From positions 20,162,047 through 20,226,046 of the forward strand of contig JAAONU010000010.1 in the NCBI GenBank assembly GCA_012932295.1: a DNA stretch of 64,000 nucleotides. Direction: 5' to 3'. A program made the position numbers and the translations under genes. This stretch comes from Cyclina sinensis. Taxonomy: Eukaryota; Mollusca; Bivalvia; Venerida; Veneridae. Each line of letters opens with the position of its first letter. Position 1 is the first letter of the stretch. The notes beneath the pieces were generated by a model. It made no database searches and was not told the origin of the DNA. It was given only the letters and a program-made list of their open reading frames with translations. Shown piece after piece: positions 13,112-24,841 of this stretch.

Positions 13112-14485
13112 GCTCACCTGAGCACAAGAAGCTCATGGTGAGCTTTTGTGATCCCCCTGTGTCCAGCGTCAGTCGTCGTGCATCGTCAACAATTTCATAA
13201 AAACAACATCTACTCTAAAACCAATGACTGCACATTAACCAAACTATACAGGAATGATCCTTGGGTGGCCCCCTTTCGAAGTTGTTCAAATGGTTCTGGT
13301 CTGTCGCATAAGTAGGTCACAGGGCCAAAAAAGAAGTTTCAAAAATGCAAATTAAAAAAAACTTCTTGTGAGAAAGTACATGTTCAAAAGCTTTGATATT
13401 TGGTATATGACATTATCTATAGGTCCTCTACCAAAGTTGTTCAAATTATGCCCTTAGTACCAAAATTGGCCCCGCCCCAGGGGTCATAGGTTTTCCTTAT
13501 ATGTATATAGTAAAAACTTAAACAAATCTTCTCCTCTGAAATAACAAAGGCTAGAGTTTTGATATTTGGTATATGACATCATCTAAAGGTCCTCTACGAA
13601 AGTTGTTCAAATTATGCCCCTAGTGCCAAAATTGGCCCCACATCAGGGGGTCATAGGTTTTCCTTATATGTATATAGTAAAAATGTAAAAAAATCTTCTC
13701 CTCTGAAATGACAAAGGCTAGAGCTTTGATACTTGATATATGACATCATGTATAGGTCTTCTACCAAAGTTATTCAAATTATGCCCCTAGTCTCAAAATT
13801 GGTCCCGCCCCAGGGCGTCATGGGTTTCCCTTATATGTATATAGTAAAACTTAAAAAATCTTCTCCTCTGAAATGACAAAGGATAAGGCTTTGATATTTG
13901 GTATAATTTTTATGATATCATCTATAGGTCCTCTACGAAAGTTGTTCAAATTATGCCCCTAGTGCCAAAATTGGTCCCACACCAGGAGGTCATAGGTTTT
14001 CCTTATATGTATATAGTAAAAATTTAAAAAAATCTTCTCCTCTGAAATGACAAAGGCTAGAGCTTTGATACTTGATATATGTCCTCTACGAAAGTTGTTC
14101 AAATTATGCCCCTAGTGCCAAAATTGGCCCCACACCAGGGGGTCATAGGTTTTCCTTATATGTATATAGTAAAAATTTAAAAAACTTTCTCCTCTGAAAT
14201 GACAAAGGCTAGAGTTTTGATATTTGGTATATGACATCATCTAAAGGGTCCTGTACGAAAGTTGTTCAAATTATGTCCCTAGTGCCAAAATTGGCCTCAC
14301 AACAGGGGGACATAGGTTTTTCCTTATATGTATATATTAAAAACTTTAACAATCTTCTCCTCTGAGATGACAAAAGCTAGAGCTTTGATATTTGGTATAT
14401 GACATCATCTATAGGTCCTGTACGAAAGTTCTTCAAATTATGCACATAGTGCTTAAATTGGCCCCGCCCCAGGGGGTCAGGTTTT

Positions 14486-14488
<3 letters not shown>

Positions 14489-14564
<76 letters not shown>
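14489..14564. repeat. (TA)38 microsatellite inside a satellite monomer
   Basis: An uninterrupted 76-bp TA run replaces the TATATGTATATAG segment of the monomer, between TTTTCCT and GTAAAAAC. Confidence 0.98.
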
Positions 14565-14567
<3 letters not shown>

Positions 14568-15046
14568 AAAACTCAAAAAATCTTCTCCTCTGAAATGACA
14601 AAGGCTAGAGTTTTGATATTTGGTATATGACATCATCTATAGGTCCTGTACGAAAGTTCTTCAAATTATGCCCATAGTGCTTAAATTGGCCCCACACCAG
14701 GGGGTCATAGGTTTTCCTTATATGTATATAGTAAAAATTTAAAAAACTTTCTCCTCTGAAATGACAAAGGCTAGAGTTTTGATATTTGGTATATGACATC
14801 ATCTATAGGTCCTCTACGAAAGTTGTTCAAATTATGTCCCTAGTGCCAAAATTGGCCTCACCACAGGGGGTCATAGGTTTTCCTTATATGTATATATTAA
14901 AAACTTTAACAATCTTCTCCTCTGAGATGACAAAGGCTAGAGCTTTGATATTTGGTATATGACATCATCGAAAGGGTCCTGTACAAAAGTTCTTCAAATT
15001 ATGCCCATAGTGCTTAAATTGGCCCCGCCCCAGGGGGTCAGGTTTT

Positions 15047-15049
<3 letters not shown>

Positions 15050-15111
<62 letters not shown>
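15050..15111. repeat. (TA)31 microsatellite inside a satellite monomer
   Basis: A second pure TA run at the same monomer position as the 14489 tract. Shorter versions of the same expansion lie near 16410 and 17568. Confidence 0.98.
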
Positions 15112-15114
<3 letters not shown>

Positions 15115-18100
15115 AAAACTCAAAAAATCTTCTCCTCTGAAATGACAAAGGCTAGAGTTTTGATATTTGGTATATGACATCATGTATAGGTCTTCTACCA
15201 AAGTTGTTCAAATTCTGCCCCTAGTGCCAAAATTGGCCCCGCCCCAGGGGTCAGGTTTTCTTTAAATGTATATAGTAAAAACTTTAAAAAATCTTCTCCT
15301 CTAAAATGACAAAAGCTAGAGCTTTGATATTTGGTATATGACATTATCTATAGGTCCTCTACCAAAGTTGTTCAAATTATGCCCTTAGTACCAAAATTGG
15401 CCCCGCCCCAGGGGTCATAGGTTTTCCTTATATGTATATAGTAAAAACTTAAAAAAATCTTCTTCTCTGAAATAACAAAGGCTAGAGCTTTGATTGTTGG
15501 AATATGATATCATCTATAGGTCCTCTACGAAAGTTGTTCAAATTATGCCCCTAGTGCCAAAATTGGCCCCACATCAGGGGGTCATAGGTTTTCCTTATAT
15601 GTATATAGTAAAAATGTAAAAAAATCTTCTCCTCTGAAATGACAAAGGCTAGAGCTTTGATACTTGATATATGACATCACCTATAGGTCCTCTACGAAAG
15701 TTGTTCAAATTATGCCCCAAGTCTCAAAATTGGTCCCGCCCCAGGGCGTCATGGGTTTCCCTTATATGTATATAGTAAAACTTAAAAAATCTTCTCCTCT
15801 GAAATGACAAAGGATAAGGCTTTGATATTTGGTATATGATATCATCTATAGGTCCTCTACGAAAGTTGTTCAAATAATGCCCCTAGTGCCAAAATTGGTC
15901 CCACACCAGGGGGTCATAGGTTTTCCTAATGTGTATATAGTAAAAATTTAAAAAATCTTCTCCTCTGAAATGACAAAGGCTAGAGCTTTGATACTTGATA
16001 TATGTCCTCTACGAACGTTGTTCAAATTATGCCCCTAGTGCCAAAATTGGCCCCACACCAGGGGGTCATAGGTTTTCCTTATATGTATATAGTAAAAGTT
16101 TAAAAAACTTTCTCCTCTGAAATGACAAAGGCTAGAGTTTTGATATTTGGTATATGACATCATCTATAGGTCCTCTACGAAAGTTGTTCAAATTATGTCC
16201 CTAGTGCCAAAATTGGCCTCACCACAGGGGGTCATAGGTTTTCCTTATATGTATATATTAAAAACTTTAACAATCTTCACCTCTGAGATGACAAAGGCTA
16301 GAGCTTTGATATTTTGTATATGACATCATCTATAGGTCCTGTACGAAAGTTCTTCAAATTATGCCCATAGTGCTTAAATTGGCCCCGCCCTAGGGGGTCA
16401 GGTTTTCCTTATATATATATATATAGTAAAAACTCAAAAAATCTTCTCCTCTAAAATGACAAAGGCTAGAGTTTTGATATTTGGTATATGACATCATCTA
16501 AAGGGTCCTGTAGGAAAGTTCTTCAAATTATGCCCCTAGTGCCAAAATTGGCCCAGCCCCAGGGGGTCAGGTTTTCTTTAAATGTATATAGTAAAAACTT
16601 AAAAAAATCTTCTCCTCTAAAATGACAAAGGCTAGAGCTTTGATATTTGGTATATGACATCATCTATAGGTCTTCTGTGAAAGTTGTTCAAATTATGCCC
16701 CTAGTGCTAAAATTGGTCCCGCCCCAGGAGGTCAGGTTTTCCTAGTATATATATACTGAAAATTTAAAAAATCTTCTCCTCTGAAATGACAAAGGCTAGA
16801 GTTTTGATATTTGGTATATGTTATAATTTATAGGTCCTATACGAAAGTTGAACAAATTATGCCTCTAGTGCCAAACTTGGCCCCGCCACAGGGGGTCAGG
16901 TTTTCCTTATATGTATATAGTAAAAACTTAAAAAACTTCTCCTCTATAATGACAAAGGCTAAGGCTTTGATATTTGGTATATGACATAATCTATAGGTCC
17001 TCTACCAAAGATGTTCAAAATATGCCCCTAGTGCCAAAATTGGCCCCGCCCCAGGGGGTCAGATTTATTTGATATATATATCGTAAAAACTTTAAAAAAA
17101 TCTTCTCCTCTGAAATGACAAAGGCTAGAGTTTTCATTTTTGGTATATGATATCAATTATAAGTCCTCTACCAAAGCTGTTCAAATTTTGCCCCTAGTGC
17201 CAAAATTGGCCCTGCCCCAGGGGGTCATAGGTTTTCCTAATATGTAAATAGTAAAAACTTAAAAAATCTTCTCCTCTGAAATGACAAAGGCTAGAGTTTT
17301 GATATTTGGTATATTACATCATCTATAGGTCCTCTACGAAAGTTGTTCAAATTATGTCCCTAGTGCCAAAATTGGCCCCGCCCCAGGGGGTCATAAGTTT
17401 TCCTTATATGTATATAGTAAAAACTTAAAAAATCTTCTCCTCTGAGATGACAAAGGCTAGAGCTTTGATATTTGGTATATGACATCATCGATAGGTCCTC
17501 TATGAATGTTATTCAAATTATGTCCATAGTGCTAAAATTGGCCCCGCCCAAGGGTTCAGGTTTTCCTTATATATATATATATATAGTAAAAACTCAAAAA
17601 ATCTTCTCCTCTGAAATAACAAAAGCTAAGCTTTGATATTTGGTATATGACATCATCTATAGGTCCTTTACCAAAGTTGTTCAAAATATGCCCCTAATGC
17701 CAAAATTGGCCCCGCCCAAGGGGGTCAGGTTTTCCTTATATGTATATTGTAAAAATTTAAAAAATCTTATTCTCTGAAATGACAAAGGCTAGAGCTTTGA
17801 TATTTGGTATATGACATCATCTATAGGTCGTCTACCAAATTGTTCAAATTATGGCCCTAGTGCCAAAATTGGCCTCGCCCCATGGGGTCAGGTTTTCCTT
17901 ATATGTATATAGTAAAAATTTAAAAAATCTTCTCCTCTGAAATGACAAAGGCTAGAGCTTTGATATTTGGTATATGACATCATTTATAGGTCGTCGACCA
18001 AAGTTGTTCAAATTATGGCCCAAGTGCCGAAATTGGCCCCGCCCCAGGGGGTCAGGTTTTCGTATATGTATTTAGTAAAATCTTAAAAAATCTTCTCCTC

Positions 18101-19016
18101 TGAAATAACAAAGGCTAGAGCTTTGATATTTAGTATATGACATCATCGATAGGTCCTCTACGGAAGTTGTTCAAATTATGCCCTTAGTACCAAAATTGGC
18201 CCCGCCCCAGGGGTCATAGGTTTTCCTTATATGTATATAGTAAAAACTTAAAAAAATCTTCTCCTCTGAAATAACAAAGGCTAGAGCTTTGATTGTTGGA
18301 ATATGACATCATCTATAGGTCCTCTACGAAAGTTGTTCAAATTGTACCCCTAGTGCCAAAATTGGCCCCACCCCAGGGGTCATAGGTTTTCCTTATATGT
18401 ATATAGTAAAAACTTAAAAAGCTTTCTCCTCTGAAATGACAAAGGCTAGAGCTTTGATATTTGGTATATGACATCATCTGTTGGTCTTCTACAAAAGTTG
18501 TTCAAATTCTGCCCATAGTGCCAAAATTGGCCCCGCCCCAGGTGGTCAGGTATTCCTTGTGTGTATATAGTAAAAACTCAAAAAATCTTCTCCTCTGAAA
18601 TGACAAAGGCTAGAGTTTTGATATTTAGAATATGACATCATCTAAAGGTCCTCTACGAAAGTTGTTAAAATTTTGCCCCTAGTGCCAAAATTGGCCCGCC
18701 CCAGGGGTTCAGGTTTTCCTTATATGTATATTGTAAAAATTTAAAAAATCCTCTTCTCTGAAATGACAATGGCTAAAGCTTTGATATTTGGTATATGACA
18801 TCATTTATAGGTCGTCGACCAAAGTTGTACAAATTATGGCCCTAGTGCCAAAATTGGTCCCGCCCCAGGGGGTCAGGTTTTCCTTGTATGTATATTGTAA
18901 AAGTTTAAAAAATCTCTTTCTCTGAAATGACAAAGGCTAGAGCTTTGATATTTGGTATATGATATCATCTATAGGTCCTCTACCAAAGTTGTTCAAATTT
19001 TGCCTCTAGTGCCATT

Positions 19017-19623
19017 TGACCGACGTTACGGGAAAAAGGGCACTCGGGCATTTGATATACTACTGAAATATACTGAATTGAAATTCAACAAAAATGGTAA
19101 AATTTTTGTGCTCTTCCAATCTAAAATTTAAGTGAAATGTTAATAGCCTGAATATTGTCCTTCACAAAAATGACTTTTTTGTATCAAATTTCTTGATTAC
19201 CATTACCATGGCAACAGTTTTTTGGGACGGATTTTCCTTGTATAAAATGATATCAACTGAACAGAACACAATTTTGAATGATAACAATAATATTTTTGTA
19301 AAAATGTTGGATACACTGAAAAGGTTTAGAATCTTAAAAATAAAAAAGGTAAAATTTAAGTGTCTGAAATCTGCCATGTTAATCTAATTCCAACGGGAAC
19401 GTAGATAAATTTTGACGTCAAATTAGGGTATGTAACGTCATTTTAAAGAACACCAAATTTGCCCATTATGTTCCTCTTAAACATAAAAGTACATCGTATT
19501 TGCACTATGCAGGAAGCTGAAATTTTCAGACATTAATTCTGGGATATCATTTGTTCAAAAAAGTAGAAAGGTCAGTTTCCAAAAGTTATGTCGGAGTGTC
19601 CTTTTTCCTGTGTCGTTGGTCAT
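19017..19623. mobile_element. TIR element inserted in the satellite array
   Basis: The ends TGACCGACGTTACGGGAAAA and the reverse complement of the right end (TGACCAACGACACAGGAAAA) are matching terminal inverted repeats that continue through GGGCACTC/GGACACTC. The element starts within a satellite monomer after GTGCCATT, and the monomer resumes with TAGTAAAAAC at the right. It is about 600 bp long and has no transposase, so it is a non-autonomous DNA transposon. A degenerate relative lies at 5185-5738. Confidence 0.85.
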
Positions 19624-20029
19624 TTAGTAAAAACTTATAAGAAAATTATCCTTTGAAGCTTCAAATGCTAGAGCTAAGATTTACAAGAAATAATGATAGC
19701 TTCCACACAAATAACAGTCTGTCCTCAGGTGAGCGCTTTGGGGCCTTGTTTAAAATAAAACGTCAAAAAAGGCTAGATTGTCTCATTGCAAATTGGAATC
19801 AATTGCAAGAGTATACATGAAGTTTTGTTGTAGTATCTGATTGAACTCGAATGGTTCCGTGCCACCTAACAGACACTACTTGCCTTTCCTTAGTGATGTG
19901 AATTGTAGTAGGCGAAATATTCATGATACTGGATTTGTTGAATAAATTAAGCATCTAATTTTCTTCCGGTCCTTTATCACTATGGAATCAGAATTGAATC
20001 AGCCACGCCCTATTCTTTTGCTCTGTTTT

Positions 20030-20165
20030 TATTAGGGTTAAACGCCAATTTCAAGTTGAACGTATTTTTGGTCATATCTCGTCAGTCTGTCCATCTAACA
20101 AGTGTTCCTGGGTATCCAACTAGTTTCACTGACCAATCTCTCCGCTAGCGACTGACCGTTTCCTC
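20030..20165 (+). repeat. Dispersed repeat, second copy of the 8555 family
   Basis: Contains GTGTTCCTGGGTATCC, GACCAATCTCTCCGCTAGCG and TTTCCTCCATGAGGCGAGG. It abuts the left boundary of duplicated block A. Confidence 0.55.
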
Positions 20166-22374
20166 CATGAGGCGAGGGGCATGTAAATGTTCTTTATTGT
20201 CAGAAATCATTATCTCGAAGAAACTGAGCCTTATTCCAAAACAGTAGTTGTAGATTGTGGGCTATCATTTGTAAACATTAAATAATGGAAAGATTATCTG
20301 CAAACTTGCAAAAGATGCCGAATGTATTCAAATTGATCAGCATTTTATTTTTGACATTATTTGTAATGGTAGTAGAAAAGGTAGCTCTACGAACGTTTGC
20401 AATCTACATTGTCAAGAGAGTTGAACGTGTTTGCTCTTCCGACTATAGAAAATTTGAATAGATTAGGAAGGATTATGACTGAATTAACGTGACCGTGCGA
20501 CCTCATACTCGCATCAGGGGTTTCCTCCCCTTTTTCGAAAAGAAGAGAAAAACAACTTGTTCAAAGTACTTATAAGTATCTATAGAAAAAAACTTGAATT
20601 TTCTGTTTATAATATATTTTTTCTCTTTTTTGACGAATTCCCCTTTAATTTCGTGTATTGGCTGAATTTAGAAGAAAGTAGTCCGGCAAGACACCAATGA
20701 AAATACAGAAAATATGTTTCACTGCAGTGAAAAATAAATTTTTACAGTGAAAATGCAGAAAATGAAAATACGCATTTTATTTCATCAATATAGAGTATAT
20801 AATGAATATATATATAATGAATTTATATATTCATGTTATTTTTTCACTTTTGCTTTCACTGATTAATGAGTGAATTCGCAATTTTGTCAATTTATCTTGT
20901 TGTAGAATGTTTTAGTTACCTTCCTTCACATCTTCTTGTACGCAACAAAACAATATAAAACTTGGAAAAGCATATACAAATGTATAAATAAAATGAAAGG
21001 ATATGAGTAGAAATTATTTAACATCATGTAAGTAGAATAGTCAAAATAAGACATTTTCTTTTTATCTATTTAGAATTATTATTATTTTTATATTTCTATA
21101 AGATTGATTTGAATGAAAGAAAATCGAAAATATATGTTCATGGCAGGAACCTTGAAGATGGGAATATTGTCGAGGTAAGACAAACACAAAAAAACACATC
21201 ATAGCTGCAGATACAATTTTAAGACAAATTGTCGTCTGCCTTTAGTTAGTAGTAACTCACAACACAATATTTCTGTTGAGAGAGTTTTTCCTAGATGTTT
21301 TTGGAACCAGCGTGTTATTTGCATAATTTTAGAAAATGTTCCAACTGAACGATCTATAAGAAATCTTTAAGGCAATGACATTAATTGAAGGTAGGGTCAA
21401 ACACAAATATTGATTAATATAATAGTAATTATTAATATTGACATCAATGTGTGACCTCGGGAAACAATTTGGTCCTTCAATATTTTCGTTTGCCCAAACA
21501 ATACCTGGGCTGCTAAACTTTTACATCTGTAATAACCTTAAGTGATGGGGACGCACGGATGAACAGAAAGTTAGCACATTTCAAGTACCAATGTGACCGC
21601 AAGGCAGCTTTCTGCCCGCGGTTTTAACTTTGTATCCCGATAGACACGCCTGATGTTACAGGTCAACTGCACGTGATGACAACAGATCTCATGCATACGT
21701 GCTTGTTATTTCGTGCATCACAGAGACGCAGCAAGTGTGTTATAGGTACAACGGTAAATATCAAAATAATTCATATACCGGTACTTAATTTGATGCTGTC
21801 AGATTCAATTTAAAGACAAATGGAACTGAAGTATTGTTCCAGCGAAAGTTTAGAGTGTAAAATGATCATTTCCGCGATTTTGAGATTTTGATCCATTTGA
21901 GAAGTATCCTACTCATAATTTGATGGCCTATTTAAAGTAATGTAATTTAGTATATAATAATCGAATGAAATGAATGATATTTTAAGGATGTTTCTAAGTG
22001 ATGAGGTAAAGTGAAACAAAATGGAGGTTTGGAGTAACATACACCAAGGCCGAAATAAGGCGTCGCGCGGTTAATTTTACGACAAAAGAAAGTTATTGTA
22101 TAAAATGAGTTTTATTATCAGCATGGCATATAAGCATTGATTACAAATTGGCAGCGCCGCTGTAAGCTTCCGATGAACATACGGATGTGGTTTTGGAGGA
22201 CTTGTTATTTCCTTGAATAGCGACTTTCTGAGCTCTGTAACCATATTGGGGTTATCATGGATAGTGGATATCGCAAATTGAGGCATAGCCTTGACGTGTT
22301 CAATTGTATTCAGGTATGATGGTCTGGCTGGAAGTCCATTCTGAGAATGACAACTGCTTTTTTATTTGGAGATT

Positions 22375-22445
22375 TTTTTCCATTTGAGAAGTATCCTACT
22401 CATAATTTGATGACCTATTAAAAGTAATGTAATTTAGTATATAAT
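22375..22445. repeat. Local duplication of 21890-21965
   Basis: CATTTGAGAAGTATCCTACT and the ~60 bp following it occur at both positions in copy A but only once in copy B (43698), so this is a copy-A-specific event. Confidence 0.85.
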
Positions 22446-23265
22446 TACTAATTTTATATCCTTACCAAACCCTGATATACAGATATTACATAAAATAAAC
22501 AATCTATTTTTTGGCACCTTGGTACCGGTGTCCAGAACCTCACTGCATAATAGCTGCAAGCGTGCAAACGTCGATGATGTGCAGGTCAATCTTTCCCTCA
22601 AAGCTCATGCCCGCTTAAACAATGAACAACCAGCCACAGTAACAATCATGCTCCGGGACAGAGATTGAGGCATAACGCTTCATTCTCCTTTACGAGAGGA
22701 AAAACAGGCGACATTTTACACTTAATAAATTAATTTATGCTTTTGCATGTGTCACTTTAATCCTTGCGAGACTCAGAATCAAATGTTGCATGTCTTGTAT
22801 TAAATCCTCGCCAGCAATTATAGGCGAAAACTAAGACAGTAAAACGTTGCTATAGCCATTTTTGTACGTTTTCGCATGTTTTATTGGAAGATTTCGGCTT
22901 TTTGCCATTACCGGTGATCATTTAAAATCTTTTTCACCTTCTTCAGTCGGTGTTAAGGCTGAAGGCTAATATGACTGTCTTCAGCCCAATAACTAGGCCA
23001 TTATGAAAACATTTAATTTTTGAAAATTTTATTAATTAACTATACAATTACGTTTTGTTTGATCAATATCAACAGTTTTAAAACGTTTGAATTTTATTTC
23101 TCCATTATCTTCACACTTTTTCTGCATTCTTATCCGAAGATTTTATTTCCGAAATTCCGTTCGACACCAAAGTCTTCATATCACAGTATGACCCTACATT
23201 ATGCTGACTATCTATGACACTCTCAAAATTTAATAAATCGTCAGATAACTGCTTCAGTGTACGCT

Positions 23266-24051
23266 AAAGCCACTGTCTCATAAAAGGTCCGACGGGTCGG
23301 CGATGGGGTGACGACGAGTTTTTGGGGAATCTGTGGCATTTTCGGGGAGTAGTCTGCGATATATCGTCGATTTATCTGCGCCTCGGACAAAAAAAACAGG
23401 TGTTCTTTTCAGATCGGCGAGATGTCGGCAAAACTTACCTCCAAGTTAAAATTTCCCGATCGATCGGAGGAAAAATTTCTACCCCGTGAAATCGTTATAG
23501 CATCAGTGACTAATCGCCGATGGTCGGCCGGATCACGACCGACCCTCGGCCGGGTTACTGGCGATTTATCACTCCATACCGATGTCTCAGATTTCTTTTT
23601 CGCTTGTCAATATCGGGGACTTGTCGCAGGCATCTCGCCGTGCTTCTACCGATGTACTGCAGGCTCCCGGATAGGTCACGGCCGACGGTATACATATCGC
23701 CGTGTGCCCATCGATTATTCATTGATCACTCGCAAAATAATCCGTGGCTAGTCTGAGATATATATTAACGATTACTTGCGTTTTCACCGGGTATATATAG
23801 TAGTATACTATCTCGACTAGTCGGTGACTAATCAATGGCTAATCGACGGGTCATCACCGTTTGATCTCCGATTGAAGTGGCTGCACGTCGGCGATCAAAG
23901 AAACCGACATCGTGGGAACGTCAGATTAATGAGACCGCTCGACAAACAGTGTGCACCGATGTCGCTTTCAAGGTTTTTCCCGCCGACGGGCCATAAATCG
24001 GGGAAGACGCCGAGATGTCAGTGTCGCCGATTTTTATGAGACACTAGCATA
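23266..24051. mobile_element. GC-rich TIR element present only in copy A
   Basis: The ends CACTGTCTCATAAAA (23271-23285) and TTTTATGAGACACTA (24032-24046) are near-perfect inverted repeats. The interior is markedly richer in GC and CpG than its surroundings and is crowded with CGGCGAT, GTCGG and CGATCGG words. Copy B has an apparent empty site near 44995 (ACGCTCCCCTTCG). A 109-codon open frame at 23422-23751 lies inside but resembles no protein I know and is probably incidental. I could not define a clear target duplication. Confidence 0.8.
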
Positions 24052-24841
24052 ACCTTCGTTCATCGGAAAAGTGTCGTCTGGTGTAATAATTACTTGTATA
24101 TAACCCGTCCGGATCTTAACCCGTACTTATTTCGCCAAATTATGTTGCAACTTTAAGATATCTCAAAAACATCTGACGTTAAAATTCATCAAACAAGAAT
24201 CTAGATCTAAGTTCAGAAAATTCAAGATGGCTACTTTTTTCTTTAGGCCTAATGAATAGAAGCAGTTTCATAATGGTGGTCAGCCAGTGAGAAGGCTCGA
24301 ATCTAATAACAGCCAAGTCTTTTTCATAAAGACCGAGCTTCTTGATAATGGCCGAGTTTTGTGTTAATTATGTTTTGGAGAAGTTCATATTGGCCCTGCA
24401 TTTGTAGTGAAAATGCGCCTAATATTGTATAGTTAATTAATAATAAGTGTGCCTCATCTACTGTTAAGCATTTGATACATGAACATTTTATACAATAGGA
24501 GTTCAACAACAGTTCAACAAAATTTCCCATTTGAACAATTGCTTATTTTATTCAAATGTTGGACAATATAATATATAATAATGCTAAATCAATATTTGAA
24601 TTATATTGATGAATAAAACAAAAGCATATTTATTCATAATCATGCAGTTGTGTAAAGGCCAAGACATGCCAGATTATAGTTCAATGAACTCGAAAAAAAT
24701 GTGATGGTTTTAATGCTGTATTTAAGTAATTTCGTTTTCAAACAAAAATCAGCAATTTATGTGAACATTACATTGTGGTATTCGTTATGTATGCATTGTT
24801 CGTCAGAAGTAGGCTGTCAAATGTCAAAATAATTATTACTC

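Larger units (their letters stand above)
13390..19015. repeat. ~168-bp satellite array, about 33 copies
   Basis: The unit runs GATATTTGGTATATGACATC, then TCTACGAAAGTTGTTCAAAT, then TAGTGCCAAAATTGGCCCCG, CAGGGGGTCATAGGTTTTCC, and TCTCCTCTGAAATGACAAAG. For example, copies at 13561 and 13729 are 168 bp apart. Variants include truncated monomers (14076 and 16000), GGGGTCATAGG versus GGGGTCAGG forms, and a GATTGTTGGAATATGA form (15490 and 18290). Confidence 0.97.
13112..19734. mobile_element. Large repeat element bounded by GCTCACCTGAG inverted ends
   Basis: The left end GCTCACCTGAG (13112-13122) is the exact reverse complement of CTCAGGTGAGC (19724-19734). A ~230-bp non-repeated head (TGGTGAGCTTTTGTGATC...) precedes the internal satellite, and a short tail follows it. 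Bivalve genomes carry many shorter elements with these ends and a tandem core. I would place it with non-autonomous elements such as the Pearl-like class, without certainty about the family. No transposase is present. The internal array has expanded the element to about 6.6 kb. Confidence 0.75.

Noticed and set aside
14433..15177. Open frames with poly-(Ile-Tyr) runs over the TA tracts
   Set aside because: They are translations of (TA)n inside satellite monomers and have no conserved protein features.
13390..19015. CRISPR-like array
   Set aside because: Repeats are contiguous ~168-bp monomers with no unique spacers, in a eukaryotic context.
23422..23756. 109- and 78-codon open frames in the GC-rich element
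   Set aside because: Overlapping frames in GC-rich DNA with few stops, no recognisable domain, and the sequence is absent from copy B.
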